From NCBI RefSeq assembly GCF_000004195.4, contig NC_030684.2:108601429-108665428 (forward strand): a DNA stretch of 64,000 nucleotides. The letters are read 5' to 3'. The notes under the pieces are model-generated. The model did not search any database, was not told the origin of the DNA, and worked only from the letters and a program-made list of their open reading frames with translations. Shown piece after piece: positions 1 through 11,300 of this stretch. Position 1 is the stretch's first letter. Each line of letters opens with the position of its first letter. The translations under genes were made by a program, and so were the position numbers. The DNA comes from Xenopus tropicalis (taxonomy: Eukaryota > Chordata > Amphibia > Anura > Pipidae).

Positions 1-1357
1 TTGGATAGCCCTGCCCTTATACACAAGCACTCACTGACCCCTGCCCTAGTGCAAGTCACACTGAAGCTGAGCCCTGCAGTCTCATAAGCACTGGGGCCAA
101 GCAACCAACTCAGTCCCACCGGGTCCCATCAGGAACACACAGGGAGAGGCTGGGGGAGCCAAGCTGTAATGACAGTACATGTATACTTTTGAAGTTGTAT
201 TATTTCGTTTTATAAAAATGTAAGGATGTTTTTAAAAAAATTATATGCTATTAACTGGGCAATTAAATATAGTTAGAATTTAAAATGTTTCCGAAAAATC
301 TTTAGCAACATTCTGCTGTGTGTTTGTGTGTGTGTCTTTCCCTCTCCTGTGTGTGCACAGTATGTGCGTGTATTCCTGTGTGTTTATGTAGTGATTATTT
401 ATTTGTTTGTGTTGGTGTGAGTGCAGATGTGTGCAGAGGAAGAAGGCGGCCTATGTATATTTGCGTGTCTCTGTGTACAAGTGTTATTGGGAATAAAGAT
501 ACACATACATACATGGATACGTAGGTAGAGAAGTACATGCGTGTGTATGTGAGTGTATTGTGTACAGTATGTGTTTGTGCTTGCATGAAAGTACTTGTGC
601 GCAGGAGTATTTATACATTGCTGCAAGTGTGTGTGGGTATTGGAATATGTCATTGTATGAAAGTATATTGTATGCATGTGTGCATATTAACGTATGTAGG
701 TATGTGTGTAACAGAGGTAGATATGTGTGTAAGTGTGTGTGTGTGTGTGTTTGTATGAATGTGCAAGTGTGTATGCTTACACAACAGTAGGGTCATTCCC
801 GATAGGGTTACAGAGTTGCCAGATCTGTAATGAGCCTTTCCATGTGCTCATTACATGAAATTTTGGCATTTCCTTTCAGACCACAAGACCCTACCCATGG
901 GATGCCCTGTGCCCCCCACTTATTGCTTCCTGATGCTGGAGATGTGCTGGGGGTCTGACCAGATGGCCACTCACTTAATCTCTGTATGTGGAAGGCAGGC
1001 CAGGTTGTTCATTTCTCTCCCAGGCACCAGGCAGCACAGATCCTGGCCATGCCAAGCTTCCATACATAAATGCCTATAGTTTTAGCCACATCCAATGGCA
1101 TTTATGCCTGAATGGCATCAGACTCCAGTATCTCCCAGAAACCTCTGTGAGTGTAACCTTTTCCCTGCTGGCTGTTTCTCATAAAGGGACTCGGTAATAT
1201 ATCCAGGCATGTATCTAGACAAAAGTATGGATGCACTGTTACACCTAAGAACATTACATTGCTTCTCAAACTTTGTCTCAGGAGAGAAATATCCCAGGCT
1301 ATATTGTAAAGGAATTCTCATGGGCGGCCCCTGGCATGAGGCTCTGTCTCACTATGC
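1..1357. other. pax9 5' flank, non-coding, with TG-rich tract
   Basis: No gene is seen. About 310-780 is a degenerate TG/TGTA-rich low-complexity tract. Its open frames on both strands are products of the biased composition (Cys/Val on one strand, Thr/His on the other). The remainder is unremarkable AT-rich DNA. Confidence 0.7.
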
Positions 1358-1886
1358 CCCCCTTCCCAGTATATACCCCCTCCCCAGGATATACCCCCTC
1401 CCCAGTATATACCCCCCTCCCCAGTATATACCCCCTCCCCAGGATATACCCCCCTCCCCAGTATATACCCCCTCCCCAGGATATACCCCCTCCCCAGTAT
1501 ATACCCCCTCCCCAGGATATACCCCCTCCCCAGTATATACCCCCTCCCCAGTATATACCCCCTCCCCAGGATATACCCCCTCCCCAGTATATACCCCTCC
1601 CCAGGATATACCCCCTCCCCAGTATTTACCCCCTCCACAGTATATACCCCCTCCCCAGGATATACCCCCTCCCCAGTATATACCCCTCCCCAGCATATAC
1701 CCCCTCCCCAGTATATACCCCCTCCCCAGAATATACCCCCTCCCCAGAATATACCCCCTCCCCAGAATATACCCCCCTCCCCAGTATATACCCCCTCCCC
1801 AGGATATACCACCTCCCCAGGATATAACCCCTCCCCAGGATATACCCCCTCCCCAGTATATACCCCCTCCCCAGTATATACCCCCT
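1358..1886. repeat. 18-bp minisatellite, about 29 copies
   Basis: The unit is close to CCAGTATATACCCCCTCC. I count about 29 copies, with the base after CCAG alternating mainly between T and G and a block of A variants near 1725-1775. Some copies are 17 bp through loss of one C. Because the unit is mostly 18 bp, all frames stay open on both strands, giving long spurious Pro-Tyr or Gly-Tyr repeat frames. The - strand has paired G-tracts (GGGGAGGGGG) in every unit, and each unit centre is the palindrome GTATATAC. It lies about 1 kb upstream of the pax9 ATG. Confidence 0.95.
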
Positions 1887-2579
1887 AGTAAATACTGCCA
1901 GGCTGTCCCGACCCCAGAACTACAGAAGTAACCAGGCCTGGCACACACAAAAGGGAGACGCCATTTAACCAGTGTAAGACCCTTTCCCCGACCCTTACAG
2001 ATATATTTTCATTCTGTATAACCTGTTAGTTAAGCAACACCTTCATTGTAAGGTAACTTCATGCACAGGCAGCTGGGAATTCCCTGCAATTCGTGCATTA
2101 AAAACCCGTCTAGTAATCTTCTAGCACAAAACACCTGGCACACACAGCTATATGGATCTGTTGCAAGTCAAAACACTACTACATATCCTGAATAGCTACA
2201 TATAGAGAGAGATACATATTATTATACACATTTAGATATACTATTTTATATTATGTATCTATGTATGTGAATAATTTAAGTCCATTTAGAACAGGACACT
2301 ACAAATCTTAGTCGAGCTTCCTATAAAGTATGTGATGTCATATTTCTGTAAAAGGGTCTGTCTATATGATATTTGGGATAGGGTATGTCCCTGGGAATTA
2401 CAATACTAGGACTATACCATTTGGGTGGGGGGTACAGGGATAGCTATAAGGATATATTCTAATCGCTAATGGACTGAATGACTTACCGCTTCTCTCAGGG
2501 TAAATCTCCCTTTTCCATCTCGCAGTCTGTGGAATCCCTCAGTTGAGATGAACACGCCGGACAGCTGTGGGACAGTAAG
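1887..2579. other. non-coding DNA between minisatellite and pax9 exon 1
   Basis: No gene or recognised repeat. An AT-rich stretch (about 2190-2280) gives way to GC-rich sequence near the promoter. It may include core promoter or 5' UTR sequence whose limits I cannot define. Confidence 0.5.
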
Positions 2580-2856
2580 ATGCGGGGCTGTCAGTCACTG
2601 ACATCAGCCAATAGGGAGTGGGGCGATGGGCTGGCCCTTCCCAGAGTGGGCGTGTCCCGGCTGCCTGACAGTCCTGCTCTGCCCTGCCAGCCCACGTTGC
2701 TATTAGAGGGAAATGCAGGAGTTAGCCTGGCTGCTGCAGCAGGAAGGTACCGACTCACCTTCAGCCTTGGGTCCCTGCTCCCTCCCTGCGCTGACAAGTC
2801 CAACATTATTTGGCTAGTTCTGCAGCTGGATTCCCGGGGCCCAAGCTGAGCAATGG
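2580..2856 (+). CDS. pax9: pax9 exon 1: 5' UTR plus ATGG
   Basis: The start codon is 2853-2855, followed by one coding G at 2856 and the donor GTAAGT at 2857-2862. Joining ATGG to exon 2 gives Met-Glu-Pro-Ala-Phe-Gly, the normal Pax9 N-terminus, which is why this ATG was chosen. Context is G at -3 and G at +4, a good Kozak match. Only 4 nt are coding. The 5' end of the exon cannot be fixed from sequence; 2580 is a guess at where the GC-rich leader begins. The region is clearly more GC-rich than the flanking AT-rich DNA. Confidence 0.75.
2590..2700 (+). promoter_or_regulatory. putative pax9 proximal promoter with CCAAT and GC-type boxes
   Basis: A CCAAT motif (AGCCAATAGG) lies at 2608-2612, about 240 bp upstream of the pax9 ATG. 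A GTGGGCGTG motif at about 2646-2654 resembles an Sp/KLF site. No TATA box is evident at a suitable distance. The local rise in GC content fits a TATA-less developmental promoter. Where transcription begins relative to these motifs is unknown, so the call is inference from position and motif type. Confidence 0.4.
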
Positions 2857-4650
2857 GTAAGTAGACACGGTGGGACAAAGCGGGGGTTTGGGTAAATGCA
2901 ATAGAGCTGTCAGGCAGCGGGACGCTTCTCAGTGCCAAACATGCCCCATCAGCGCTCTTATTTACATTGCCTTGTCCCTACAAGCCCTACAGGCCAGCAG
3001 CAAACACCCTGGGACTGAGGGAATGAGTGGGGGGGAGTATTCAAGCAATGGCAGAGTTACGGGCTCCTGCTCTGTGTGGGAGCTGTGGGCCCATAGGGGC
3101 ATCTCCCCCAGGGTAATGGTATATCCGGCGGATGGGTGCAGAGTTGGGAGATGGGGCTATTGGGTGGCGGCAGGATCCCAGTGTGCCCTATGTGTGCCCT
3201 ATGTGTGCCCTATGGTGTGCCCTATGTGTGCCCTATGGTGTGCCCTATGGTGTGCCCTATGTGTGCCCTATGTGCCAATGTGAGCAGTAAAGGCAGCCGT
3301 GTCCCGTCTCTTTGCAGAACCCGCTTTCGGGGAAGTGAACCAGCTGGGCGGCGTGTTTGTGAATGGGAGGCCTCTGCCCAATGCCATCCGCCTGCGGATC
3401 GTGGAGCTGGCGCAGCTGGGCATCCGGCCGTGCGATATCAGTAGGCAGCTGCGAGTGTCGCACGGATGTGTCAGCAAGATTCTAGCGCGGTACAACGAGA
3501 CCGGCTCCATCCTGCCGGGGGCCATCGGGGGCAGCAAGCCCAGGGTCACTACCCCCACTGTGGTCAAACACATACGGACTTACAAGCAGAGGGACCCGGG
3601 CATCTTCGCTTGGGAGATCAGGGACAGGCTGCTGGCAGATGGGGTGTGCGACAAGTACAACGTCCCCTCGGTCAGCTCCATCAGCCGGATCCTACGGAAT
3701 AAGATCGGGAACCTGGCCCAACAGAACCACTATGAGAGCCACAAACAGCACCCGGCCGCCGCCTCCGCACTCCCTTACAACCACCTGTATTCCTACCCCA
3801 GCCCCATAGCGGCAGGGGCCAAGGTGCCCACCCCTCCTGGAATGCCCTCCATCCCTGGCACCATGGGCATGCCAAGGACCTGGCCCTCTTCCCATTCGGT
3901 TACAGACATCCTTGGGATTCGCTCCATCACCGACCAAGGTAAGAACTTGGCTATTCCCCACTCCCTGCCTGGGAACTGCCACTCAGATCGAAGGATACTC
4001 ATTTATATTTGGGCTTCAGTCCCATACGGGATCATTTATTCCTAGGATTCCATGCCTTTCAGATACATTTATTTGTAGAGCTTTATTCCACACAGGAACA
4101 TTTGTTTCTAAGGTTTCATTCGTTACAGATACGTTTATTTCTAGGGCTTCATTCAATACCGAAACGTTTATTTCTGTTTCATTTCTTACAAAAATATTTA
4201 ATTCTAGGATTTTATTCCATACAAAAACATTTATATTGAGTGTTTCATTCCTCACAGATACATTTATTTCTAGAGTTTCATTTCTTACAGATACATTTAT
4301 TTTCAGGGTTTTATTCATAAAGGATTATTTATTTCTAGGATGGATCCTATTCTATACGGGTGCCTTTATTTCTAGGGTAGGTTCCATTACATCTAGAAAC
4401 TTTTTTTCTAGGGCTTCACTTTATACAGACACATTTTCCAGGAACAATTATGTATTTCATTCAATACAGACACAATGTTTTTTCTATACAGGCCAAGTCG
4501 GCACACAGATAGATAAATATATTAAGGCAAATTTATATATATATTTCGCCAAAACATATCAACATAATTGTAATGTAATAGGAAGCAGTTTAAGTATTGA
4601 CATGATCACCTGTCAATTTTTCGAAATTATTCAATATATTCTCCTTTCTC

Positions 4651-4686
<36 letters not shown>

Positions 4687-5149
4687 CTTTTCACTATACT
4701 ATTCATCTTGCCTAGGTCCCACCTTTATTAATGTTAATTACCTCCTAATGTAATGATTTATTAATATACTGATTAGATAAAGGAAAATTATACACTGATT
4801 ATAAAGCTAATCATTCGCTAATACCGGTGACTAGTGACGATTAGATCCAATTTGCTGATACACACAATATACTCACAGAATTTTTTTACATTAATATTAT
4901 AATAACCCACTAGTGTATATATATTAAATATATATAATATATAAATATATTTTAAACATAATTGGTAATGAAAATTTCATACAGAATCGGCCCGTCCATA
5001 ATAATTTTTGTAGTAATATGAAGCTTCAAAAACTGAAGCGATTTATTTTCTTTGAATGAAATAATATCCAAGACGATTTCCACTGCTGAGAGAGAGAGAT
5101 AGAGATACATAGATAGATAGATAGATAGATAGATGATAGATAGATAGAT

Positions 5150-5180
<31 letters not shown>

Positions 5181-8100
5181 GATAGATAGATAGATAGATG
5201 ATAGAAATGTAGTGGAAATTGCTTTCGCTATTATTCATGTTAACTAAAGACTCGGTTCTGTGTGAACAAGAGGCGGTATGTAACGTGCCTATTGGCTGTG
5301 GGGGGTGGCAGGAGGGCCCCTTCTCATCCCCAACAAAGAATAAAGAGGAATTGCTATAGGGGGAGCCTTGTCCCCATTCTTAATTCCTAATACGTTCAGA
5401 CACCCTATGAAAACTTTATTCAATGGAGATCAAGTCCAATATGCAGGAGGGCCCAGCAATAGCATTCCCTGCAGCGTGTGTGTAAGTAGAGAAAATTCAT
5501 TTCACTTTTACTAAACACAGGGATTTGTCAAGAGCACAACGCCTGCTGGAAATGAAGGAAAGGCTTTCACTTCTCTGCCTTGTGCAATCAGACTAAATTC
5601 ACCCAGACAGGAAGTTCAAATGTCAGATAATTGGTTTCATTCTTAGGCACAAAGTACAACCTCTGGGCATAATCTGAGCGACAGGGAGACTTCCCTGCAC
5701 CTACAGCCTCATGTTGTGCATTGGGTAGAAGGGGGCCGCACTCACACCACACTCTGCTTTATTCCAATTATCTGACTCAGTAACATGGTGCCCCTTTTGC
5801 ACCCCCAGATCCAGATCTCCCCCCTGTGCCATTAATTGCCTAACGAGGGAACGAATGCTTGTGTTTGCACTGGCCCAGCCTGGGTCCCAGCAAGTCAAGG
5901 AACATTCCCAAGGAATATACAGAGATTTACCATTTCCTGATGTGCTGTTTAAAAAAAGGGAGAACATAACATTGGAGAATTAGATTACAAATTGGGAATG
6001 TTTGTAGATCCCTCTAATGGTTTCCTCTTTTATTAACACCACATTGCATTCAAGCCTCCAAGGGAACTGTCTGGAACGGTTCCTCTGCTCGCCTGGCTCT
6101 CTGTGCAACAATGTCTGCTCCTGTCGCACTGCAGCCTGCGCCCTAGCCCCTCTCTCTCCTGTCCCGTTACTAATTGAGGCAATCGGAGGAAGCCACCTGT
6201 GCCACTGGCAGAGCCATTCCAGGGGGGAAAGTGCAAATGGGCCATTAAATAGTGAGGAGTTTGGGAATAAATACCAAATAATAAGGGCTGGGGAAAATAC
6301 GTTTAATTCTGTACTGTAGCTTCATAGTCATTCCTTGCAACTTAACCATTTCCAGAAATATATGCTGGTAATTTTCTATCCTCCCCCCAAATAACTATCC
6401 TGAAATCCAAATACCAAAGGGGTTACTTATACAAATAATAATAATAATGCTTAGGTAATTTGGTAATTATGTATTTAGTCCTTGTCGGAATACATTTCAT
6501 TATTATTATTACATAGCAGCAGCAGTTGTGGTTAAAAAAAAATGACAAACGTTTATTATTTAACCCTTTGAATAAGCATTTCCTACAAACTTTCCAGCTC
6601 GTGTAGTGAAAGGGAAAATCAACAGCAAAAAAGTAAATAAAACAATAAAACTAAAAATTATAATAGTAATAACAATACTACTACTAATTATAAAAACAAT
6701 AACAATAGTTATTATAGTAATTATTATTAATTACTATAATAATAATTATTGTTGTTATTATTGTCATTATTATTATCATCATTATTACGTAGTAGCTGAG
6801 GTTGCATGAGTCCAAAAATGAAAACCCTTTTTACGGGAATATTATAAAAGAATATTCTTGATTCTTAGTAGTAGTACATTGTAACATAGCAGAAGAGGCT
6901 GAAGAAGCTACATGCCAGTCATGTTCAGCCCAGACAATAAGTTGCTGCTCAGTGTAGCTTTTGGATGACCTAGAATCTAGAGAAAGAAAATGACAGTGAA
7001 GCTGCTATGGGTATTATTATCAGCATCGCTTTGCCATCTGATATCCCATCTATTCTAGCACTGTGAGAATCGCCACGATTTCCCCCCCTCTTGGTAAAAT
7101 AAACATTTCTGACAAATCTTGGAATGCTAAGTATTTTCCAGATTTGTAATTTTCTTTAAACACAGGCAGTAGTTTCTTCCCCATAGAAAGTGGAGATTCC
7201 AGTCTCCCTGCCATCTATTCCTCTATCTGACTGGCAAATGTATGGTTTGTTATTTATTGACACCTTCTTTGTAGAGTCCCCCATGCAGCAAAGGAAGATT
7301 TAGCCTAACAATTTGCCCTATCCCCAAAGCTGGCAATGCTGGTGCCCTGTCAGATAAAGAATGTGATTAATCACTCGGAGATAATTATTGGGGGCTCATT
7401 GTCGTTACTGACAAGTGATGTCTTCACCATTCCTTATCCCAAAATCTCAGGCAAACACCCTCACTAAGTTGCAGGGACCGCCTGTCTGGGGGCCCAGGGT
7501 GAAGTTCACACATTGGCTAGTTGCTATCTAGACAAATACGCAGAAAGCCAAAATATACACTCGTCGTAAGTGTGACGCTCACCGCAATATTTTAATAACC
7601 TGATTTCAAAGCCAGTAATTATAGGTTTGGTACATGAGGGGTAGGAAGGGCATGGCTCTGGGGTGCCAGGAAACCCACCCATAATTTCAGTATCACAGCA
7701 GTACTCTGCAGGCTTGCTATGTCTGTTGGGTGCCTGTGTGGCACTGCCAGTCTGCCAATGGGTACTGCTGCCCGGGCACAGGATAAGACATAAAGCTAAT
7801 GCGCTACATTATGCCAATAAGGATTCGTTCAGCCTGAATAATTCTACTTCCTCGTCGTCGTTTCTTACTGTAGTATTCAGTAATTTGAGAATAAAATTCT
7901 AGGCACATTTCTATATAACTATATATACTATATGGATATATATATACTGTACACACATATTGGGGAAGATCAACAATGTCTTACTCTGTATGATCGATGA
8001 TGGAAAGATAGCTAGTCAAACTTTATGGAGATATAGTGATAAATATACCTGTATTTAGCTAGCCAGCTAGAGATGCTACTATACAGATATCATATTATTT

Positions 8101-8278
8101 TGTTAGATAAAATAAAATATAGACATAGAGATACATAAATTGTGTAGATATATAGATAGATATGCCTGTAAAATCCTACATTTTTGTCACAATATTACTG
8201 TAAAGTTGCTTACACGATATATAGATAACTAGTTAGCCAGATAGATAGATAGACAGTCAGATAGATAGATGATAGATT

Positions 8279-8315
<37 letters not shown>

Positions 8316-11300
8316 ATGATAGAATAGTGCAATGGAAACATAAATAAATGTATCACAATGTATACAATGAGAACTAGAGCAGCTGCTAAACTGTAGGTGT
8401 CTATAGGAGTCTTTACTGTCCCTAAGTCGTTCTGTACATTGGTTGGTGTCTGCCAGTAACCCTTGCCATGTCCCCCACCCTAGTCAGTGACACCTCGCCG
8501 TACCCCAGTCCCAAGCTGGAGGAGTGGAGCAGCCTGAGCAGAAACACGTTTCAGTCGGCCCAGCATGTCCTCAATGGCTTAGAGAAGAGCTCACTGGAAC
8601 AGGAGGTCAAGTACAGCCAGGTAAGCTCTCCTCTGCTCTGCTGCTCTGGGCTGTTTGCTCTGGAATCATCACAACGTGGGGGAAAGTTGGGAAAGTTATA
8701 ATTGTCTTTGAAATCAATTTCATTTTAAAAGAATATATTAGGAAACCGTGACCTGTACACTGGGTATCTCACTTTATGGTGCTGCCATAGATGAAGATTA
8801 TAGATGATAGATAGATACCTTCTGGTTAATGCCAGTGGCCCTACAGGATGTAGGCTAAAAGCCAAGAAGCGAGTTTGGCAGTGGGATGTTGTAAGTCTAA
8901 TTCATCGTGATATTCCTCTTGTTTCATTCCATGCAGTATAAGTTGAGAAATAATTTCATTAAACAGTTTCTAGTTTAATTTACACACAGAAACTGGGTAA
9001 ACTTTAAAGTTACTGGGAATGACAGTAGTTTTAGGCTTATGAGTAAAAAGTGGATTTTCAGGCAAGTTGTCGCTTTAAACTGTTTTTTGGGCGATAAATT
9101 AGTCTATTAGCAGCGCTGTGGGGTACTTTAGCTATCTGCACAGTTATTTGCTGCATTATAAGTTGGAAACATAGTAGGTTCTGTTATTATATATATATAT
9201 ATAACAGAATTTGTATCAGACCAGTTTGTCTGTGCTAACTAAAGAGCCCTGTAGTGGTGAGGGTGAGTTAAACGCACGATAAACTTGTTTTTTAGTGGAA
9301 TCGTGAAGCCCATTCGTATGCCTCGCGTTTTTGAATCAGAATAAGAATATTTCTTGCGATCGGTATTTTGCGATATCTATCATCGCAGAACATTCTACTA
9401 AAAACAGATATTATCCCTGTTAGCAATAGCCGGTTGTACTGGCCGAAGCATTACTTAGTTGCACAAACTGAAGTGCGACTGCCGCTGCTTCCCTCGCAGT
9501 ATGTGCGTCTGGTCACCACCGCGCACATTTGATCGAATACAAACAAAATGCTGATCGCTGTTCCTCTGCACCCTATCTATAGAGCACAGGTCGGGATGGG
9601 GTAGGGTTCTCTCATTATTATTTCGTTGTGCACACAAGTCGCAAACACGAACCGCAAAATCATCCATAGTGTTTAAAGGGAAACAGTGTAAACGTCGTTT
9701 CGCTTGTGCCGCTGCGACACAGTTACTGCCGACTCTCTCCGCTCTCCTACAGAGGGTTCTCACTGAGCTGTACTACAGCAACTTTACAGTAACATTCCCC
9801 AAAATAGGGCTAAATAAGCAGATATAGGGGCAGCACCCACATCAGCCCCATCTGCCAATCATCACCCCATGCTACAGACTTCCAGCCAGCAGATAACTTG
9901 GGCTGGTACATGACTACACATTCCAATTGTCAAGTGAGCTCAAAGAACAAAATATACTGTGCATAGTTAATACACGAAGTTGTGGTCCAGATTTACTAAA
10001 CAGCAGTGAGAATACTTGTTTATGAGGGATTGGCCCAGTTTCTCTAAACAGCAGTACAAAATATGGCCGGTTTAGTACTTTGAATTGTAAATTTCACCCA
10101 CCATGCTGACTTCTAATATGTGTATGTAACATTGGAAATATGGAGTAAATACAAGTTATAATTACACCTTAAGAAATATTGAGCTTTATTGAATCAGAGC
10201 TCTTATCTCTGGGATAAGTCCCAAGGATCTCCACCTGTATAAGTGATTATAGGCAGTCTATTCACTATACACATTTACCTTCCTCATCTACATCTTTCCA
10301 GCTTTCAAATGGGGGTCACTGATCCCAGCAGCCAAAAAACTACTGTTCCCTAAAGCTACAATTTTATTGTTATTGTTACTTTCTATTACTTATCTTACTA
10401 TTCAGTGCCCCTCCTATGCATGCTTATTCCAGTCTCTGACTCAAACCACTGCCTGGTTGCTAGGGAAAATAAGGCCCTAGCAAACAGATGGCTGCTGAAA
10501 TACCAAACTGGAGAGCTACTAAACAAAAAAGTTAACTACAAAACCATAAAAATTAAAAAATGAAGACCATTTGTAAATTGCCTCAGAATATCATTGTCTA
10601 TATCACATCTAAAAGTGAACCAACCCTTCAATTAATTTTTGCATATTAAAGGAGTAATAGAATTATTGCTTCAAAGTGTGGAAATAACTATCTTTAAAAT
10701 CTGCACCTGTATTTGTCAGGGGAACTTAAAATACTGTGCTGGGATATAGATTTTCCCCCCAATTTATGTGTGTATGCATATAAAAATGGGCATTAGAGCA
10801 CAGTGATGGGACTGGGGGTGCGGGTTGGTTGCACATTTTGCCCATAGGACTTAAGTTCTTGTTAAGGGATCCTTGTTTTTATCATGAGAAAAGAAACATT
10901 ATAAAAAAATATGTTTTAGTTTATATAACAAGAAAAAAAGAAAGGGGGGGGGCGTACTCACCTATAGTAAATGTCTAATTAGAAATAGCCCAGATGTGTT
11001 TGTGTAAGTGCTGGCAATACACATGCTCTAGGCTTGCCAGGACTGTAACAACAGAGGCCGCAGACCCTGTGTAATTACACTGTATGTTTATGAAGTAAGT
11101 AGTCTTCCCATAGCTTTGGGGCCCCTAAAGAAGATTTTGCTGTGGGGCCCTATTTTTTATGCTTTTTTTGCTTGTTTTAAAGCTTTGTGCGTAATGATTC
11201 ATTAGCTGACTGCACTGATCAGCTCCATTAAGGATTCTCCTGCCTCCCTTACACTTTCTTACAGGGTATAATTGCTAAGAAATGGTTTATGGTTTTTTTT

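Larger units (their letters stand above)
3939..8483 (+). other. pax9: pax9 intron 2
   Basis: 4.5 kb with no coding signal. It contains a decayed stretch at about 4010-4510 with recurring ATACA(G)AxxxTTTATTTCTAGG-like units, a (TA)n run at 4655-4682, (GATA)n at 5109-5204 and 8240-8312, and an ATT/AAT-rich palindromic stretch at about 6640-6790. Parts of 5260-6330 and 7010-7460 are repeat-free and less AT-rich, and may hold regulatory elements. Confidence 0.8.

Noticed and set aside
318..790. Several Cys/Val- or Thr/His-rich open frames
   Set aside because: They arise from the TG/TGTA-rich low-complexity tract.
1209..1948. Long open frames (up to 240 codons) on both strands with Pro-Tyr-Ile or Gly-Tyr repeats
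   Set aside because: They lie over an 18-bp minisatellite whose unit length is divisible by three, so all frames stay open; there is no codon bias or family match.
1..2850. NKX2-1/NKX2-9 genes, expected upstream of PAX9 in vertebrates
   Set aside because: No homeobox coding sequence was seen; they would lie further upstream than this window.
3257..4002. Antisense open frames across pax9 exon 2
   Set aside because: Shadows of the GC-rich paired-domain coding sequence.
3912..4715. 267-codon frame continuing out of pax9 exon 2
   Set aside because: It begins near the exon 2 donor in another frame and runs through a decayed tandem repeat; the donor GTAAGA at 3939 and in-phase exon 3 explain the locus.
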